Part shown: positions 32,646 through 43,372 of the stretch, piece after piece
How the letters are laid out: the number at the start of each line of letters is the position of its first letter
Position numbering within the stretch: position 1 is the first letter of the stretch
The notes under the pieces: generated by a model
Told to the model about the DNA's origin: nothing
What the model saw: only the letters and a program-made list of their open reading frames with translations
Database searches by the model: none
Assembly (NCBI RefSeq): GCF_002099425.1
Contig: NW_018344008.1
Coordinates: 9,602,501-9,666,500 of the forward strand
Length of the DNA stretch: 64,000 nt
From: Phascolarctos cinereus
Lineage: Eukaryota > Chordata > Mammalia > Diprotodontia > Phascolarctidae
Direction: 5' to 3'
Position numbers and translations under genes: made by a program

Positions 32646-34777
32646 TTTAATAAAAAGTTTCTATTGGTGTTGACTTGTGAAAGATAACTGATTCTAGAAT
32701 TCATAGTTCATTGTATGTCTTCGACAAAATTGAACTAGCAACAACACTAATTGGAAAAGTGAATCATGCAAGTAGGCTTTAAACAGATATAGCTAGAATA
32801 CCTAGCTAGGCATTTTAATTTCATTTCTTCTATATTTGGTTTTGTCACTATTCAGTACTGCTTTTGTTGGAAAGAATTGTTTGTGACATTTTTTCCACAG
32901 TTTAAATAAGTATGAGGTCAGTCTTGTGACTAAATAGTAAACGTCTAGACTTTAACACCAGTGGGTCACATTTTAAATGTATTTATTATTTAATTGATTG
33001 TGATATGATTTACTCTTTCATGGGCTAAAATTAATAGCAACTGGCTGCTTTATTGGCAATGCAGAATATATGCTATATATAACATTATATCTATCTACCT
33101 CTCTTTCCCTCTTCTCGTCCTCATCCCCCTCCTCTCTCTTTCTCTTCTGTCTAAAAAATAATAAAGTAACTAGAAGGTAGAATTCGGACAATTTTTAGGA
33201 AAAGGCAAATTCAGACTAATAAACCTATGTGAATACTCTGTGATATAAAACCAATGGCATTCTAGCATGTAACCAATAAATTATTGGAATTTTCCATTAT
33301 TTTTACATGTAAAGATGTAAAAACTGAGGGAATGAAAATGAAACAGTATAGCTGCACATATGTATGACTGATGTTAAATGAATTGGTTACAATTCAATTG
33401 TTCACACAAAGCTTATAAAACCTAAGTTTTACTGCTTAGCCCTATATTTATGGAAATTTGAAATGTTAAAATAGGAATAAAGGCTTTAAAGATTTGTATT
33501 TATGTTCAGGGTTTAAATTTAATGTAAAACTTTTGTTGCCTTTGCAATGTCTAGTAGTTGTACTAATGATGCATGGTACTATGAACTTTGTACAGTGGGT
33601 ATTCATAGCATTATTTCATCTCTATCAGAAGTTAAAAGCTCCTCCAGAAGTTACAACAGTGGAAAGCAGATTTATGAGACACCAGGAAAAGGCAAGAACT
33701 GTGTGAGGGGGCACAGGGCTAGAGCTCCCTGTGCAAAGAAACATAAAATATGATCCTTTCTCTCAAAGAATTTTTAGTCTAGTTGAGGCTCCATGAATTA
33801 TAGATATGAAATGTTTAATGATATGAGTTAAATAACACAAAAGAGCAATTCTAAAGATTTCATGAGGTAGTAATATCATGTAATTTCCCAAATGAATGAT
33901 ATAGACAATAAATGTTTTAAACTCAGAGAATATATATGTATATATATGTATACTCACATACATATTACTGTGGACTGTAATAGAGGCTTCATGGAAGAGG
34001 AGAGACAAACTGAACTGTGATTCCTTGATGATTCAATAGGACAGAAAGTCCTTATGGACACCAAAAAGTGATATAGTCTAGTCAGAACAGATAAAGGCAA
34101 GATAAAGATGACACCTTTGCTAACAGCATTAAGAAATAACTGTATCTTTTTCAATAAAAATTATCCCCCTCACACATTCAGTAAAAGCATTTTAAAGAGT
34201 TGAATTCCATATATTTAAAACTTTTTTTCACATTTATTTTGTATTTGTAAAAGAACAAAACAAACAAAAGAACAAAATTGTTGTGCCTTCTATTTATCTC
34301 TCATTCCAGTCTTGGCAAATTGTTTTAAAATAAATAAAAAAATAAAAACAAACTTCAGTGAGACAATAATGGAGTCTGGGAGAATAACAAGAATTTTGTG
34401 GAAACCTGAGAAATAATATGAAGGTCTTGACTAAAGATAGTACTAATGTAATAAAGGGAAAAGACTAATGTAATAATAATAATAAAAAAAAGTATATTGT
34501 CTAAATAAATCAATCTAAAGGATTTAGGAAACAATGTGAAAGGAAAAGAAATGGAATTTCACAATAGACTAGTTGTGTATGTAGTAGAAAAATTCAAGAA
34601 CTCTTCCTAGGTCTGTTTCATTTCACCTTCCTATCTTTTTTCAACAATAAGAGAAGATCACATTTTCCAAAACCCTACAAAGCAAAGCATTATAGCAAAT
34701 AGGTGTGCAGATGGAAGAGCCAATCCAGGTGCCTTGAGTCAACCAAGATGGCAAGGAAAGTTCTATATTCGTTGGAA
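32646..34777. other. Longest unique stretch in the window
   Basis: About 2.1 kb without a recognised repeat. Open frames at 33,494-33,753 overlap in two frames and lack splice or domain support. AT-rich patches occur near 33,070 and 33,930-33,960 (TATATATGTATATATATGTA), with an AAT run near 34,475. Worth a conservation scan. Confidence 0.4.
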
Positions 34778-36335
34778 TCACTGAATTACAGAATTTGAGA
34801 GTTGAAAAGGACTTCAGAAGTCATCTAGTCTCTAGCCCAACCCACAAACTAAAGAAATGCCCTGGATAACAGACTTGGAAAATGGTCATCCAGTTTCCAC
34901 TTGGAGATGTCCAAGGAGGGAGAACCCACAGTCTCTCAAGGCAGGCCAGCTCCCTTCTGGATAGCTCTGTTTATTAGTTAGATTTTTCCTGTAATCAAGC
35001 CCAAATTTGCCTCTTTTCAGTTTCCACCAATTACTCCTGCTTTGGCCATCTAGACTAAAAAGAACAAATGGAGTATCTCCTCCACCTGACATTTGTGTCT
35101 CCATCGAGTCTTCTGTAAGCTAAATATCCTCCAAACCTTTAGTCAGTCTTACAAAAAGCCCTTCACTGTCCTGGTTGCCTTCTGGATACTTTTCAACTTT
35201 TCAATGTCCTCCTCATATGCTTCCCCAATCTGAACACAATCCTCTGCATGAGGCCTGACCAAGGCAGAGTGCATTGCAACTCTGACCTGCCTATTCTTAT
35301 AAGCTACACCCTTTTTAATGCAGCCCAAGATTACATTGCCTGGTTTTTTGGCCACCATATCACTCTGCTGAATCATATGGAGCTTACAAACCTCTAACAC
35401 TGCAGAGATTTCTCAGGACAACTGTGTTCTAACCACGCATTCAAATTATACACATTTAAAGATGTTTACTTCTCAAATGCAATGTTGTACTTATAGATTT
35501 TCATCTTATAGATTCAGCCCAATTATTTAGTTGTCAGGATCCTTTTGGATTCCTACTCTGTTGTCCATCATGTTATTTCTACCTAGGAGCTTTATGTGAT
35601 CTGCCAGTGTGACAAGTAAGTCATCTATGCCTTTACTCATCCTAAAAATGTTAAACATCACAGATCCCTGGGCACTGTGCCACATCAACATTTAACGATT
35701 AACAGCTACTATATGAATAGAGCTGGTTATATAGTTTTGAATCTGTTTGATTGTGTTGCTATCTAAACCATATATCTCCATCTTTTCCACAACAACACTA
35801 TGAGATAACAAAAATTTTGCTGGAATCTAGTTAAACTGTATTGACAGTGGTCCTCATTTACTAGTTTATAATCCTGTCAAAGAAGGAAATGAGGTTAGTC
35901 TGGCATGGCTTCTTTTTGATGAAGCTCTGATGGCTCTATATAATCACTGCTTCCCTTTCTAGATGTTTGCCAACCATATTAAAAAAATATTTTCTAGAAT
36001 TTTTTTTCCCTAGAAGTTAAGGTCAACATCACTGGCCTATCATTTACACTCTCTGTTCTTGCCTTTTTGGAAAATGGGGACTGTTGCCCTACTCAGATCT
36101 TGTGGTGCCTTTCCTGTTTTCCATGAACTTTCAGATATCACTGCAAATGGCTCAACGTTCATGGCTGCCAGTTCTTTTGGGACTCAAGGGTATAGTTTAT
36201 CTGGGTCAGATGGCTTAAACTTATCAAAGCCAGTTAGGTGCTCTTTTACTATTTCTCAAGATACCAACACTGTTCATAATTTTTGTCCTCTAATTTCTCT
36301 AGAAAAGGTTATTCTTTTTCACAAAGAAAACAGGA
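34778..36335 (-). mobile_element. Long L3/CR1 LINE 3' portion, minus strand
   Basis: The inverted 3' end GAATTTGAGAGTTGAAAAGG is followed by GAACCCACAGTCTCTCAAGG, TTCTGGATACTTTTCAACTT, AACACAATCCTCTGCATGAG, TGACCAAGGCAGAGTGCATT and coding-side antisense sequence as far as TTGGAAAATGGGGACTGTTG and TATCTGGGTCAGATGGCTTA. At ~1.55 kb it is the longest L3-type copy here. It contains no intact frame. Confidence 0.75.
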
Positions 36336-36411
36336 ACAAAATAATGATTTTTCTGGGTCAGTCATCATGATCCCATCTACCTCAAATAAAGGTTGTAGTC
36401 CCATCTTTAAT

Positions 36412-36663
36412 GAAGCAGCTAGGTGATGCAGTGGGCTTGATGACAGGAAAAATCTAGTCCTGAGTTCAAACCCAGCCTCAGATACTTACTAGCTGTGTGA
36501 CCCTGACAAGTCACTTAACCTTTGTCTGCCTCAGTTTCCTAATTTTTAATATAGGGATACTCATAAAATACTTATTAACAGGGTTGTTGTGAGAATTGAC
36601 AAGAAAATGTGTGAAATGCTTTGCAACCATTGAAGAGCTCTATAAATGCTAGCTATTATTATT
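36412..36663 (+). mobile_element. MIR, plus strand, full length
   Basis: AAGCAGCTAGGTGATGCAGT, TGAGTTCAAACCCAGCCTCA, CTAGCTGTGTGACCCTGACA, TCAGTTTCCTAATTTTTAAT, AGGGTTGTTGTGAGAATTGA and GCTCTATAAATGCTAGCTAT. Confidence 0.8.
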
Positions 36664-37225
36664 ATTTTCTTATAAAATCTTCTGTATTGTTCTTAGTTTC
36701 CTCTACCAGCCTCAATTCATTCTGAGATTTAACATTCTTGTTAATAGTTTATGACTATGCCACACTCTTCATTTTCTCCTATCTAATCTAGTTTTTAGCT
36801 TCTGTATATATTTTTTGAAAGCGTATTTGCATTGGTCTTTTTGAACAAGTACCATTTTTCTTGCACATTGGCATAGGAGACTAAGAATTGAGTTAATGAA
36901 TCAATCCAAAAGCATTTATTAGATGCCTACTATATACCAGATACGGTACTATGCCCTGAGGATTCAAAGACAAAAATGAATACTCCCTTCTCTCAAAGAA
37001 CTTGCATTCTATAGGGGAGACATACATGCAGTTTATTAATATAAACAAAATTAATACATCAAAAAATACAATATTTTTTTGTGGGGGAAGACACTTATAA
37101 CTGGGGAGATTAGCAAAGATTTTATGTAGATGCATGGAGATGACAGATGGAGTGAGGTGTGTGAGGAACAGTAAGAAGGTTAGTTTTGATGAATTCTAGA
37201 GTACACGGAGTGAAATAAAAAGGGC

Positions 37226-37375
37226 AGCTAGATAGCATAATGGATACAGCACTGAGTCTGGAGTAATGAAATAATGATATAATAATTATAAAGCGCTTAG
37301 CTCAGTGCCTGACACATAGTAAGCACTACATGAATATTAGTTATTATTACTAATTACAATTATTATTATTATGAC
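37226..37375 (+). mobile_element. Internally deleted MIR, plus strand
   Basis: GGGCAGCTAGATAGCATAAT joins directly to TAATTATAAAGCGCTTAGCT and GTGCCTGACACATAGTAAGC. Roughly 100 bp of the middle is missing. Nested in L2. Confidence 0.7.
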
Positions 37376-37777
37376 TCTAGAAAAGTATATTGGAGCCTGA
37401 TTGTAAAGGGATTTGAGTTCCCAATGGGAGAATTCATACTTGACCCTAAAGGTATTCAGGAGCTACTGGAGTTTTATTGAACAATCAAATGGCATGATCA
37501 GATCTCTGCCATAGAAAAATTACCTTGGCAACTGTGTGGAGGAGGGATTGGAGAGGGGAGAGAAATGAGTCAGGGAGACCAATTTGGAGGCTACTGGACT
37601 TGGAATCCAAGAGAGAAATGATAAGGATATGAACTAGAGTGGTGGCTGTGATAATTGGGAGAAGGGATGGATGCAAGTGATGTAAGGTAAAAATGACAGT
37701 TCTTGTCACGTGATTAAATATGAAGAGTGAGACAGTGAGTGAGAAGTCATGGATGACTTCAAAATTTTGAACTTGGG

Positions 37778-38046
37778 AGCAGCTAGGTGGCTCACTAGAT
37801 AGAGCTCTGGGTGTGGAGTCAGGAAGACTTGTGTTCAAAGCCAGCCTTAGACACTTATTAGCTGTGTGACCTTGAACAAATCACTTAACCTCTATTTGCC
37901 TCAGTTTCCTCAACTGCAAAATGGGAATAAGAATAGCACCTATCTCCCAGGGTTGTTGTGAGGATCAAATAATTTAATTAGTATATGTAAACTAGTAAAG
38001 TGTTTAGCATAGTGTCTGGCACATAGGAGGCACTATATAAAATTCT
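37778..38046 (+). mobile_element. MIR, plus strand, full length
   Basis: GCAGCTAGGTGGCTCACTAG, GCTGTGTGACCTTGAACAAA, TCAGTTTCCTCAACTGCAAA, CAGGGTTGTTGTGAGGATCA and GTGTCTGGCACATAGGAGGC. Nested in L2. Confidence 0.85.
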
Positions 38047-38215
38047 AGAAGATATGATGATACCTTGAAAGAAATAGGGAAGTTTAGAAGAAGGGTAGGT
38101 TTTGGGGAAAAGATAATTCTATTTTGGACTTGTTGAGTTCGAGGTGCTCAAATCTGAAATTGAAAATGTCCAATACACAGCTGATGATGTCAGATTGGAG
38201 CTTGGGAGAAGGGTG

Positions 38216-38345
38216 AAGATATATGTATATATATGTGTGTGTGTGTGTGTGTATACATGCACACACATATACATATATGTATATATAAATACATATTTGT
38301 AAAATATATGTGTGCATGCATATATGAATATACATATTATATAAA
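38216..38345. repeat. Alternating TA/TG/CA microsatellite
   Basis: A (GT)n run is followed within a few bases by CACACACATATAC, and TATATGTA blocks lie on both sides. The arms can pair with each other. It lies inside the L2 copy. Confidence 0.85.
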
Positions 38346-38790
38346 TCTGGCAGTTATCTGACTAGAGATAATTAAATCCATGGCAGTTGAATCAGTTATC
38401 TAGAGAGATAATGTAGAGATAGAAGAGAAGAGGGCCAGGAGAGAGCCTTGAAGAACATCGACAGTTAAGGGTTAGGATATAGACGATGAATCAGGAAGAG
38501 AGACTGAGAAGTTAAATAGGTAGGATAAAAACCTAGAGGAGAGAGTATCCCGAAGGAGTGGCTGGGTAAGTGTCAAATGTTTCGAGATGTGAAGAAGGAT
38601 GAAGACTGAGAAACTACCATCAGATTTGGCAATTAAGAAATCCTTGCTAACTGGAGAGAAGAGTTTCATTTGAGTGACCAGCAAAGAAGCTAAACAGCAA
38701 AGGGCTTGAGGATAGGTGATGACCCAAGCAGAGTGGCTGTTGCTGCTTTCAGTTGAAATTCTCAATTCTTTCCCTCTTCCTTCAGCTATA

Positions 38791-39299
38791 CAAAGATATT
38801 GCTTAGGCCTCAGCTACTGGAGTCATGTGTGTTTGGAGAACACCCAAAATTCCTGGGGCAGGGGGAGGAGAACGAGACTGGACTACTAGAAAATGATTAC
38901 TTTTTGTTACTTTACTTCTTTTTCTATTATTTATAAATGTTTTTGTTCCAATGCTATAGAGATCCTTGGTTTGCTAGTAAATAAGTCAACTAAATACAAT
39001 AAAAGTGAGCAAACTAGAGAATATTCTTGGAGCTACAAAATTAATTTTTTAGGAAATACTTAAAGAGACTTTTAATTATTGGGGACCTCCATTAGTGGAA
39101 TCTAATTTATCTATCAGAGGCTAGAATCTAATTTAACTATCAGAAGCCAGTAACACCTACTCACTTTACATATGAATGGAAAAATAGAAACCAGCTGAAA
39201 AGCACTACAAAGTCTCTCTTTCACAGATCTCAATCCCCTTCAAACAGATCAATAATATGGTAGCATTGTCTTGTGTGAAGGAACATAGATTTAGAACTG
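38791..39299. other. Unique stretch
   Basis: No gene. The only structure is a short tandem duplication at 39,098-39,149. Confidence 0.4.
39098..39149. repeat. 26-bp tandem duplication
   Basis: GAATCTAATTTATCTATCAG plus 6 bases is followed at once by GAATCTAATTTAACTATCAG plus 6 bases. Three differences over 26 positions. Confidence 0.8.
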
Positions 39300-40740
39300 T
39301 CCCTTTTTTTCTTGTTCTTTTTTAAAATTAATTAATTAATTAATTTTTAGTTTTCAACATTCACTTCCACAAGATTTTGAGTTCCAAATTTTCTCACCAT
39401 CTGTCCCCTCCCCCTACCCCAAGACAACATGGAATAACCCTTCCCTCAGTCTGCCCTCCCTTCTATCACCCCTGCCTCCTTCTCTTATCCCCTTCCCCTT
39501 CTATTTTCCTGTAGGGCAAGATAGATTTCTATACCCCATTGCCTGTATATCTTATTTCCCAGCTGCATGTAAAAACAATTTTTAACATTCATTTTTAAAA
39601 CTTTGAGTTCCAAATTCTCTCCCTTCCTTGCTCCCCACCTACCCTCATTGAGAAGGCAAGCAATTCAATATAGATTATACAGGTGTAGTCATGCAAAACA
39701 CTTCCATAATAGTCATTTGTGAAAGACTAACTATAATTCCCTCCTATCCTGCTGTCCCGTTTACTTTATTCTCTCCTTTGACCCTGTCCCTCCTCAAAAG
39801 TGTTTTCTTTTGATTACCCCCTTCCCCAATCTGCCCTCCCTTCTATCATCCCCCTTCCCTTATCCCCTTTCCCCCTATTTTCCTGTAGGGTAAGATAGAT
39901 TTCCATACCCAATTGAGTTTGTATGTTATTCCCTTCTTAAGCCAAATCTGATAAAAGTAAGATTCATTCATTCCCTTTCACTTCCCCCCTCTTCCCCTCC
40001 ATAGTAAAAGTTTTTTCTTGCCTCTTTTATGTGAGATAATTTACCTTATTCCATCTCTTCCTTTCTCCTCCCAGTACAGTTTTCTCACCCCTTAATTTTA
40101 TTTTTTACATATCATTCCTTCATATTCAACTTACCCTGTGCCCTCTGTCTATACATACATACATATATACATACATACATACATTCCCTCTAACTACCCT
40201 AATACTGAGAAATATCTCATGAGTTACAAATATCATCTTTCCATGTAGGAATATAAACAGTTCAACTTTACTAAGTCCCTTATGAGTTCTTTTTCTTGTT
40301 TACCTTTTCATGCTTCTCTTGAGAAAATTTGAAAGTCAAATTTTCTGTTCATCTCTGGTCTTTTCATCAAGAATGCTTGAAAGTCCTCTATTTCATTGAA
40401 TATCCATTTTCCCGCCTGTGTAGATGATTCTTGGTTGTGATCCTAGTTCCTTTGACCTCTGGAATATCATATTCCAAGCCCTCTGATTTCTTAATGTAGA
40501 AGCTGCTAAATATTGTGTTATCTTGATTGTGTTTCCACAGTACTTGAATTGCTCCTTTCTGGCTGCTTGCAATATTTTCTCTTTGACCTGGGAACTCTGG
40601 AATTTGGTTATAGTATTCCTAGGAGTTCTCCTTTTGGGATCTCTTTCAGGAGCTGATTTGTTCCTTCTTCGTATTTCTATTTTACCCTCTGGTTCTAGAA
40701 TATCAGGGCAGTTTTCCTTGATAATTTCTTGAAAGATGAT
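39300..40740 (-). mobile_element. 5'-truncated half-L1 (HAL1-like), minus strand
   Basis: On the minus strand an ORF1 3' half runs directly into a ~950-bp 3' UTR and an A/T-rich end (TTAATTAATTAATTAA at 39,327-39,345). No ORF2 sequence lies between them. The 3' UTR has the same block order as the copy at 53,435-56,660: TCTATTTTCCTGTAGGGCAA, CATTGAGAAGGCAAGCAATT, TATGTGAGATAATTTACCTT, CTACCCTAATACTGAGAAAT. The 5' end is lost within ORF1 near 40,740. L1 relatives lacking ORF2 are known as HAL1. Confidence 0.75.
40393..40740 (-). pseudogene. ORF1 fragment of half-L1
   Basis: The minus-strand frame reads FQEIIKENCPDILEPEGKIE, then ITKFQSSQVKEKILQAARKE and LAASTLRNQRAWNMIFQRSK. These are the conserved RRM to C-terminal stretch of L1 ORF1p. 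The N-terminal coiled coil is cut off by the 5' truncation. The frame ends at DIQ, followed by a further decayed ~70 residues. Confidence 0.75.
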
Positions 40741-40879
40741 GGCAAAGACAAGATTTGAAACCAATTACTCCATTCTGCATCTGCTGCTTTGCCTGGTTTC
40801 AACTCCAAAGAATGAAATGTCTCTCCCTGTTTAAACGCATTACCTCTAATCTCATATACTAAAATAACTCAAAGTGTAA

Positions 40880-41306
40880 GGGGTGTTCAGGAAGACAAGC
40901 ATCTCTGATGTGAGGGCTTGTTAAGCCCTTTTCAGGGCTGCTCATCCACCTTTGGTGTCTACCTGGGGCTCCAAGAATCTGTAGCATGCCTATTGGCCAC
41001 AGCCCTGGTAAACCTTGTTGGCAGATGGGCTAAACCAGGTTAAGCGTAACGAAGAGGCCTCAGACCGGTCGGAGAGTTTGGGGGATGTCTATCTGATGAA
41101 TGTAAAGACTTTTCCTGGCAGAATGGGTTGATGAGAATAATTTGTCATCTTGCCATTGGTCCTGCCACTAGACTTTGATGACCCTGGAAGAATGAAGCTG
41201 ATGACTTTGTGCAGCTCTGCCTCACTTAAATCCAATTCAAGCACAAGTGAAGACATCATTGGTGATGTCATTGATCTACTTTGAAGGACAAATAGCAGCA
41301 ACTCAA
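40880..41306 (+). mobile_element. RTE-tailed non-autonomous repeat with a distinct 5' module
   Basis: The 5' part (AGGGGTGTTCAGGAAGACAA, CTTGTTAAGCCCTTTTCAGG, CGAAGAGGCCTCAGACCGGT) joins the shared tail module (CTCTGCCTCACTTAAATCCA, TGATGTCATTGATCTACTTT, GAAGGACAAATAGCAGC). The last ~110 bp match the copies at 7,294, 8,139 and 14,277, but the 5' module is different. No open frame. Confidence 0.6.
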
Positions 41307-41392
41307 GCCAGGATTGACATCATCTCCCTTGGCCTCCTTTTCCCTCTGATTGGAGGGCTGAATGGTGGAGTTTTCCTCCCAATGTCTTTATG

Positions 41393-41632
41393 TTGTTCAA
41401 TTAAGCTGTTTTTCAGTTGTGTCCAACTCTTTGTGATCCAATTTGGGGTTTTCTTTGCAAAGATACTGGAGTGCTTTGCCATTTCTTTCTCCAGCCCATT
41501 TTACAGATGAGGAAACTAAAGTAGACAGAGTTAAGTGACTTGTCCAGGATTACACAGCTAGTGTTTGAGGCCAAATCTGAACTCAGGAAGATGACTTCAA
41601 GACTGGCACTCTCCCACTGTGCCACCTAGCTG
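41393..41632 (-). mobile_element. RTE(BovB)-tailed tRNA SINE, minus strand
   Basis: TTTTCAGTTGTGTCCAACTC, TTCTTTGCAAAGATACTGGA, TTTTACAGATGAGGAAACTA, ATTACACAGCTAGTGTTTGA and GTGCCACCTAGCTG. Same plan as 28,020-28,272. Confidence 0.85.
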
Positions 41633-41774
41633 TCTTCATTCATAGAGAAATTGTATTTTAGACTCACTGCGCTCTGTTTGCTGCTTTGCCTGGTTTCAAC
41701 TCTGAGGAATAAGATACCCCTATGCTGGGTAGTCTCTGGTGTTCCCCCATTCCTCTTTCCTGTCTCCTTCTGTG

Positions 41775-41890
41775 TCTCCCCCATTTAGAATGTAAACTCC
41801 TTGAGGGCAGGGATTATCTCTTTATTAATTGTATCCCTAGCACTTAGCATAGTGCCTGGCACATAAAAAATGTTTGTTGGGTTGGATGTC
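41775..41890 (+). mobile_element. L2 3' end, plus strand
   Basis: TAGAATGTAAACTCCTTGAG, GGCAGGGATTATCTC, CCTAGCACTTAGCATAGTGC and CTGGCACATAAAAAATGTTT form the standard L2 terminal segment. Confidence 0.8.
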
Positions 41891-41902
41891 ATTTGATATG
41901 GC

Positions 41903-42135
41903 TGGCAGCTAGGTGGTATAATGAGTAGTACACTGGAAGAGGAATCAGGAAGACCTGAGTTTAAGTATTGCCTCATTCTTTTATTAGCTGTGTGACCTTG
42001 TCACTTAATCTCAGTCTCAGCATCTTTATCTGTAAAATGAAGATAATAGTATCCACCTTACAGAGTTGTAGGGAAGATCAAGAGAGGTAACACTTTGAAA
42101 ACCTTAAAGTGTCATATAAATTCTAGTTGTTGACT
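41903..42135 (+). mobile_element. MIR, plus strand
   Basis: TGGCAGCTAGGTGGTATAAT, AGGAAGACCTGAGTTTAAGT, TATTAGCTGTGTGACCTTGT, TCTTTATCTGTAAAATGAAG and TAAAGTGTCATATAAATTCT. Confidence 0.8.
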
Positions 42136-42159
42136 CTAAACCTGGCATTCTTTCCACTT

Positions 42160-42345
42160 ATCATTGGAGGTGGAAGAGATCTTACTGGTCCTCCAGTCCA
42201 ATCTTTTCCTTTTATAGAGAAGAAAATGGACCCACAAAGACATTAAGTAGTAAAGAACATAGGTAGTAATTAGGAGAGTCAAGATTCAACCCCAGATATT
42301 CTGACTCCAAGTCAAGGGCTCTTCCCACTGTAGCACAGTACTTAC
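42160..42345 (-). mobile_element. L3-tailed SINE, minus strand
   Basis: GGAGGTGGAAGAGATCTTAC, TCCAGTCCAATCTTTTCCTT, then TCAACCCCAGATATTCTGAC and a tRNA-like end CTTCCCACTGTAGCAC. Same family as 3,322-3,640 and 43,019-43,372. Confidence 0.6.
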
Positions 42346-43018
42346 CCTGATAAGTTCCTGGAAAGGGATTGATATTAATCAGGCTCAGAGATTAAAGGTA
42401 CATAGAAAAAGCGTCTCACTAAAGTGATCCATAAAAAGGTTTTTTTCTTTTCTTTTCTTGACAATATACAAACTGATTTAGTGGACATACAAGGAGGGTG
42501 CAGGAAAACATACTCTCTACATGTTAATTAAATCCTGAGTCCTTGCTTTGGCCTGCTCAGGGCACATGAAACTATTTGTTTAGGTAACTGAATTCCAGGC
42601 AATGGTCTTGGCTCATGCAAGCCAACCTGTTCTGGATGCCCCACAGATGTTATGAGGTTGTGCAGTTTATAGTAAGGTAGATACAAGAAGCTGTTTTTTC
42701 TAGGGTAGAGTGAAACAACCCCAGCTGCCTTTGAATAATCCAATCATTAGAGAAAGATAAAAGCTCAACATAATGTATAGTGGAATTCCTTTGAGACATA
42801 GACTGCGCTCATAGATATTAGCCAACCATTGTAGCTGTCTCTACCTTGTGTGTCTCTTCTCCTCTTCTTGGTGAAGTGGCTGATCTAACTGGCTTGCATC
42901 AGTTCTGCTGGGCTGCTGGATCGCTTTGTTTTCATCATGTTTATTAATCACTTTCACTTGTCTTCCTCCCATCCTGACCTAGTTGATCAATTACATGGTG
43001 ACATTACCTCCTGTGATG
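42346..43018. other. Unique stretch
   Basis: No repeat or gene recognised. Confidence 0.4.
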
Positions 43019-43372
43019 GATCATTGATTTAGTGCTATAAGGGACCTTAGAAGTCACCTAATCCAACCCTTCCATTTTACAGATGAAGAAATAGAGGCCC
43101 TCAGATGTAAATGACTTGCCCAAGGTTTCATAGGTAGTAAATTGAACCCAGGGCTTCTCAGTCTAAATTCAGTGCTCTTTTTGTTTTTGTTTTTTTAATT
43201 TTTGCTAGGCAATGGGGTTAAGTGACTTGCCCAGGGTCACACAGATAGTAAGTGTCAAGTGTCTGAGGCTGGATTTGAGCTCAGGTCCTCTTGACTCCAG
43301 GGCTAGTGTTCTATCCACTGCACCACCTGGCTGCCCCTTCAGTGCTCTTTTTACTGAGCCATGCTGATTAGT
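43019..43372 (-). mobile_element. L3-tailed SINE, minus strand, split by a younger SINE
   Basis: GTGCTATAAGGGACCTTAGA, TCCAACCCTTCCATTTTACA, AATGACTTGCCCAAGGTTTC and, after the insertion, TTTTTACTGAGCCATGCTG. The L3-like tail faces left. Confidence 0.7.
43183..43337 (-). mobile_element. Poly-A-tailed tRNA SINE, minus strand, 15-bp TSD
   Basis: A T-rich tail, then AATGGGGTTAAGTGACTTGC, GAGCTCAGGTCCTCTTGACT and GCACCACCTGGCTGCCCC. TTCAGTGCTCTTTTT at 43,168-43,182 is repeated exactly at 43,338-43,352. Confidence 0.9.

Larger units (their letters stand above)
36890..38790 (-). mobile_element. L2 LINE, minus strand, ~1.9 kb with nested insertions
   Basis: The inverted 3' end AAAGCATTTATTAGATGCCT starts at about 36,910. 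Inner parts encode the L2 reverse transcriptase on the minus strand: ATTLVHILIISLLDSKSSSL near 37,640 and AKSDGSFSVFILLHISKHLT near 38,600. The latter matches the position of the DLSAAFDTVDH catalytic region of L2 but has lost the aspartate. Two MIR-type SINEs and one microsatellite interrupt it. Old, non-functional. Confidence 0.8.
40783..41701. repeat. 22-bp exact direct repeat pair bracketing 0.9 kb
   Basis: The same 22 bases (GCTGCTTTGCCTGGTTTCAA plus CT) occur at 40,783-40,804 and 41,680-41,701. Weaker similarity extends a little on each side. Between them lie the RTE-tailed repeat and an RTE-tailed SINE. Confidence 0.7.

Noticed and set aside
33494-33753. Two overlapping plus frames as a small gene
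   Set aside because: Different frames over the same bases, no domain, no start context or splice support.
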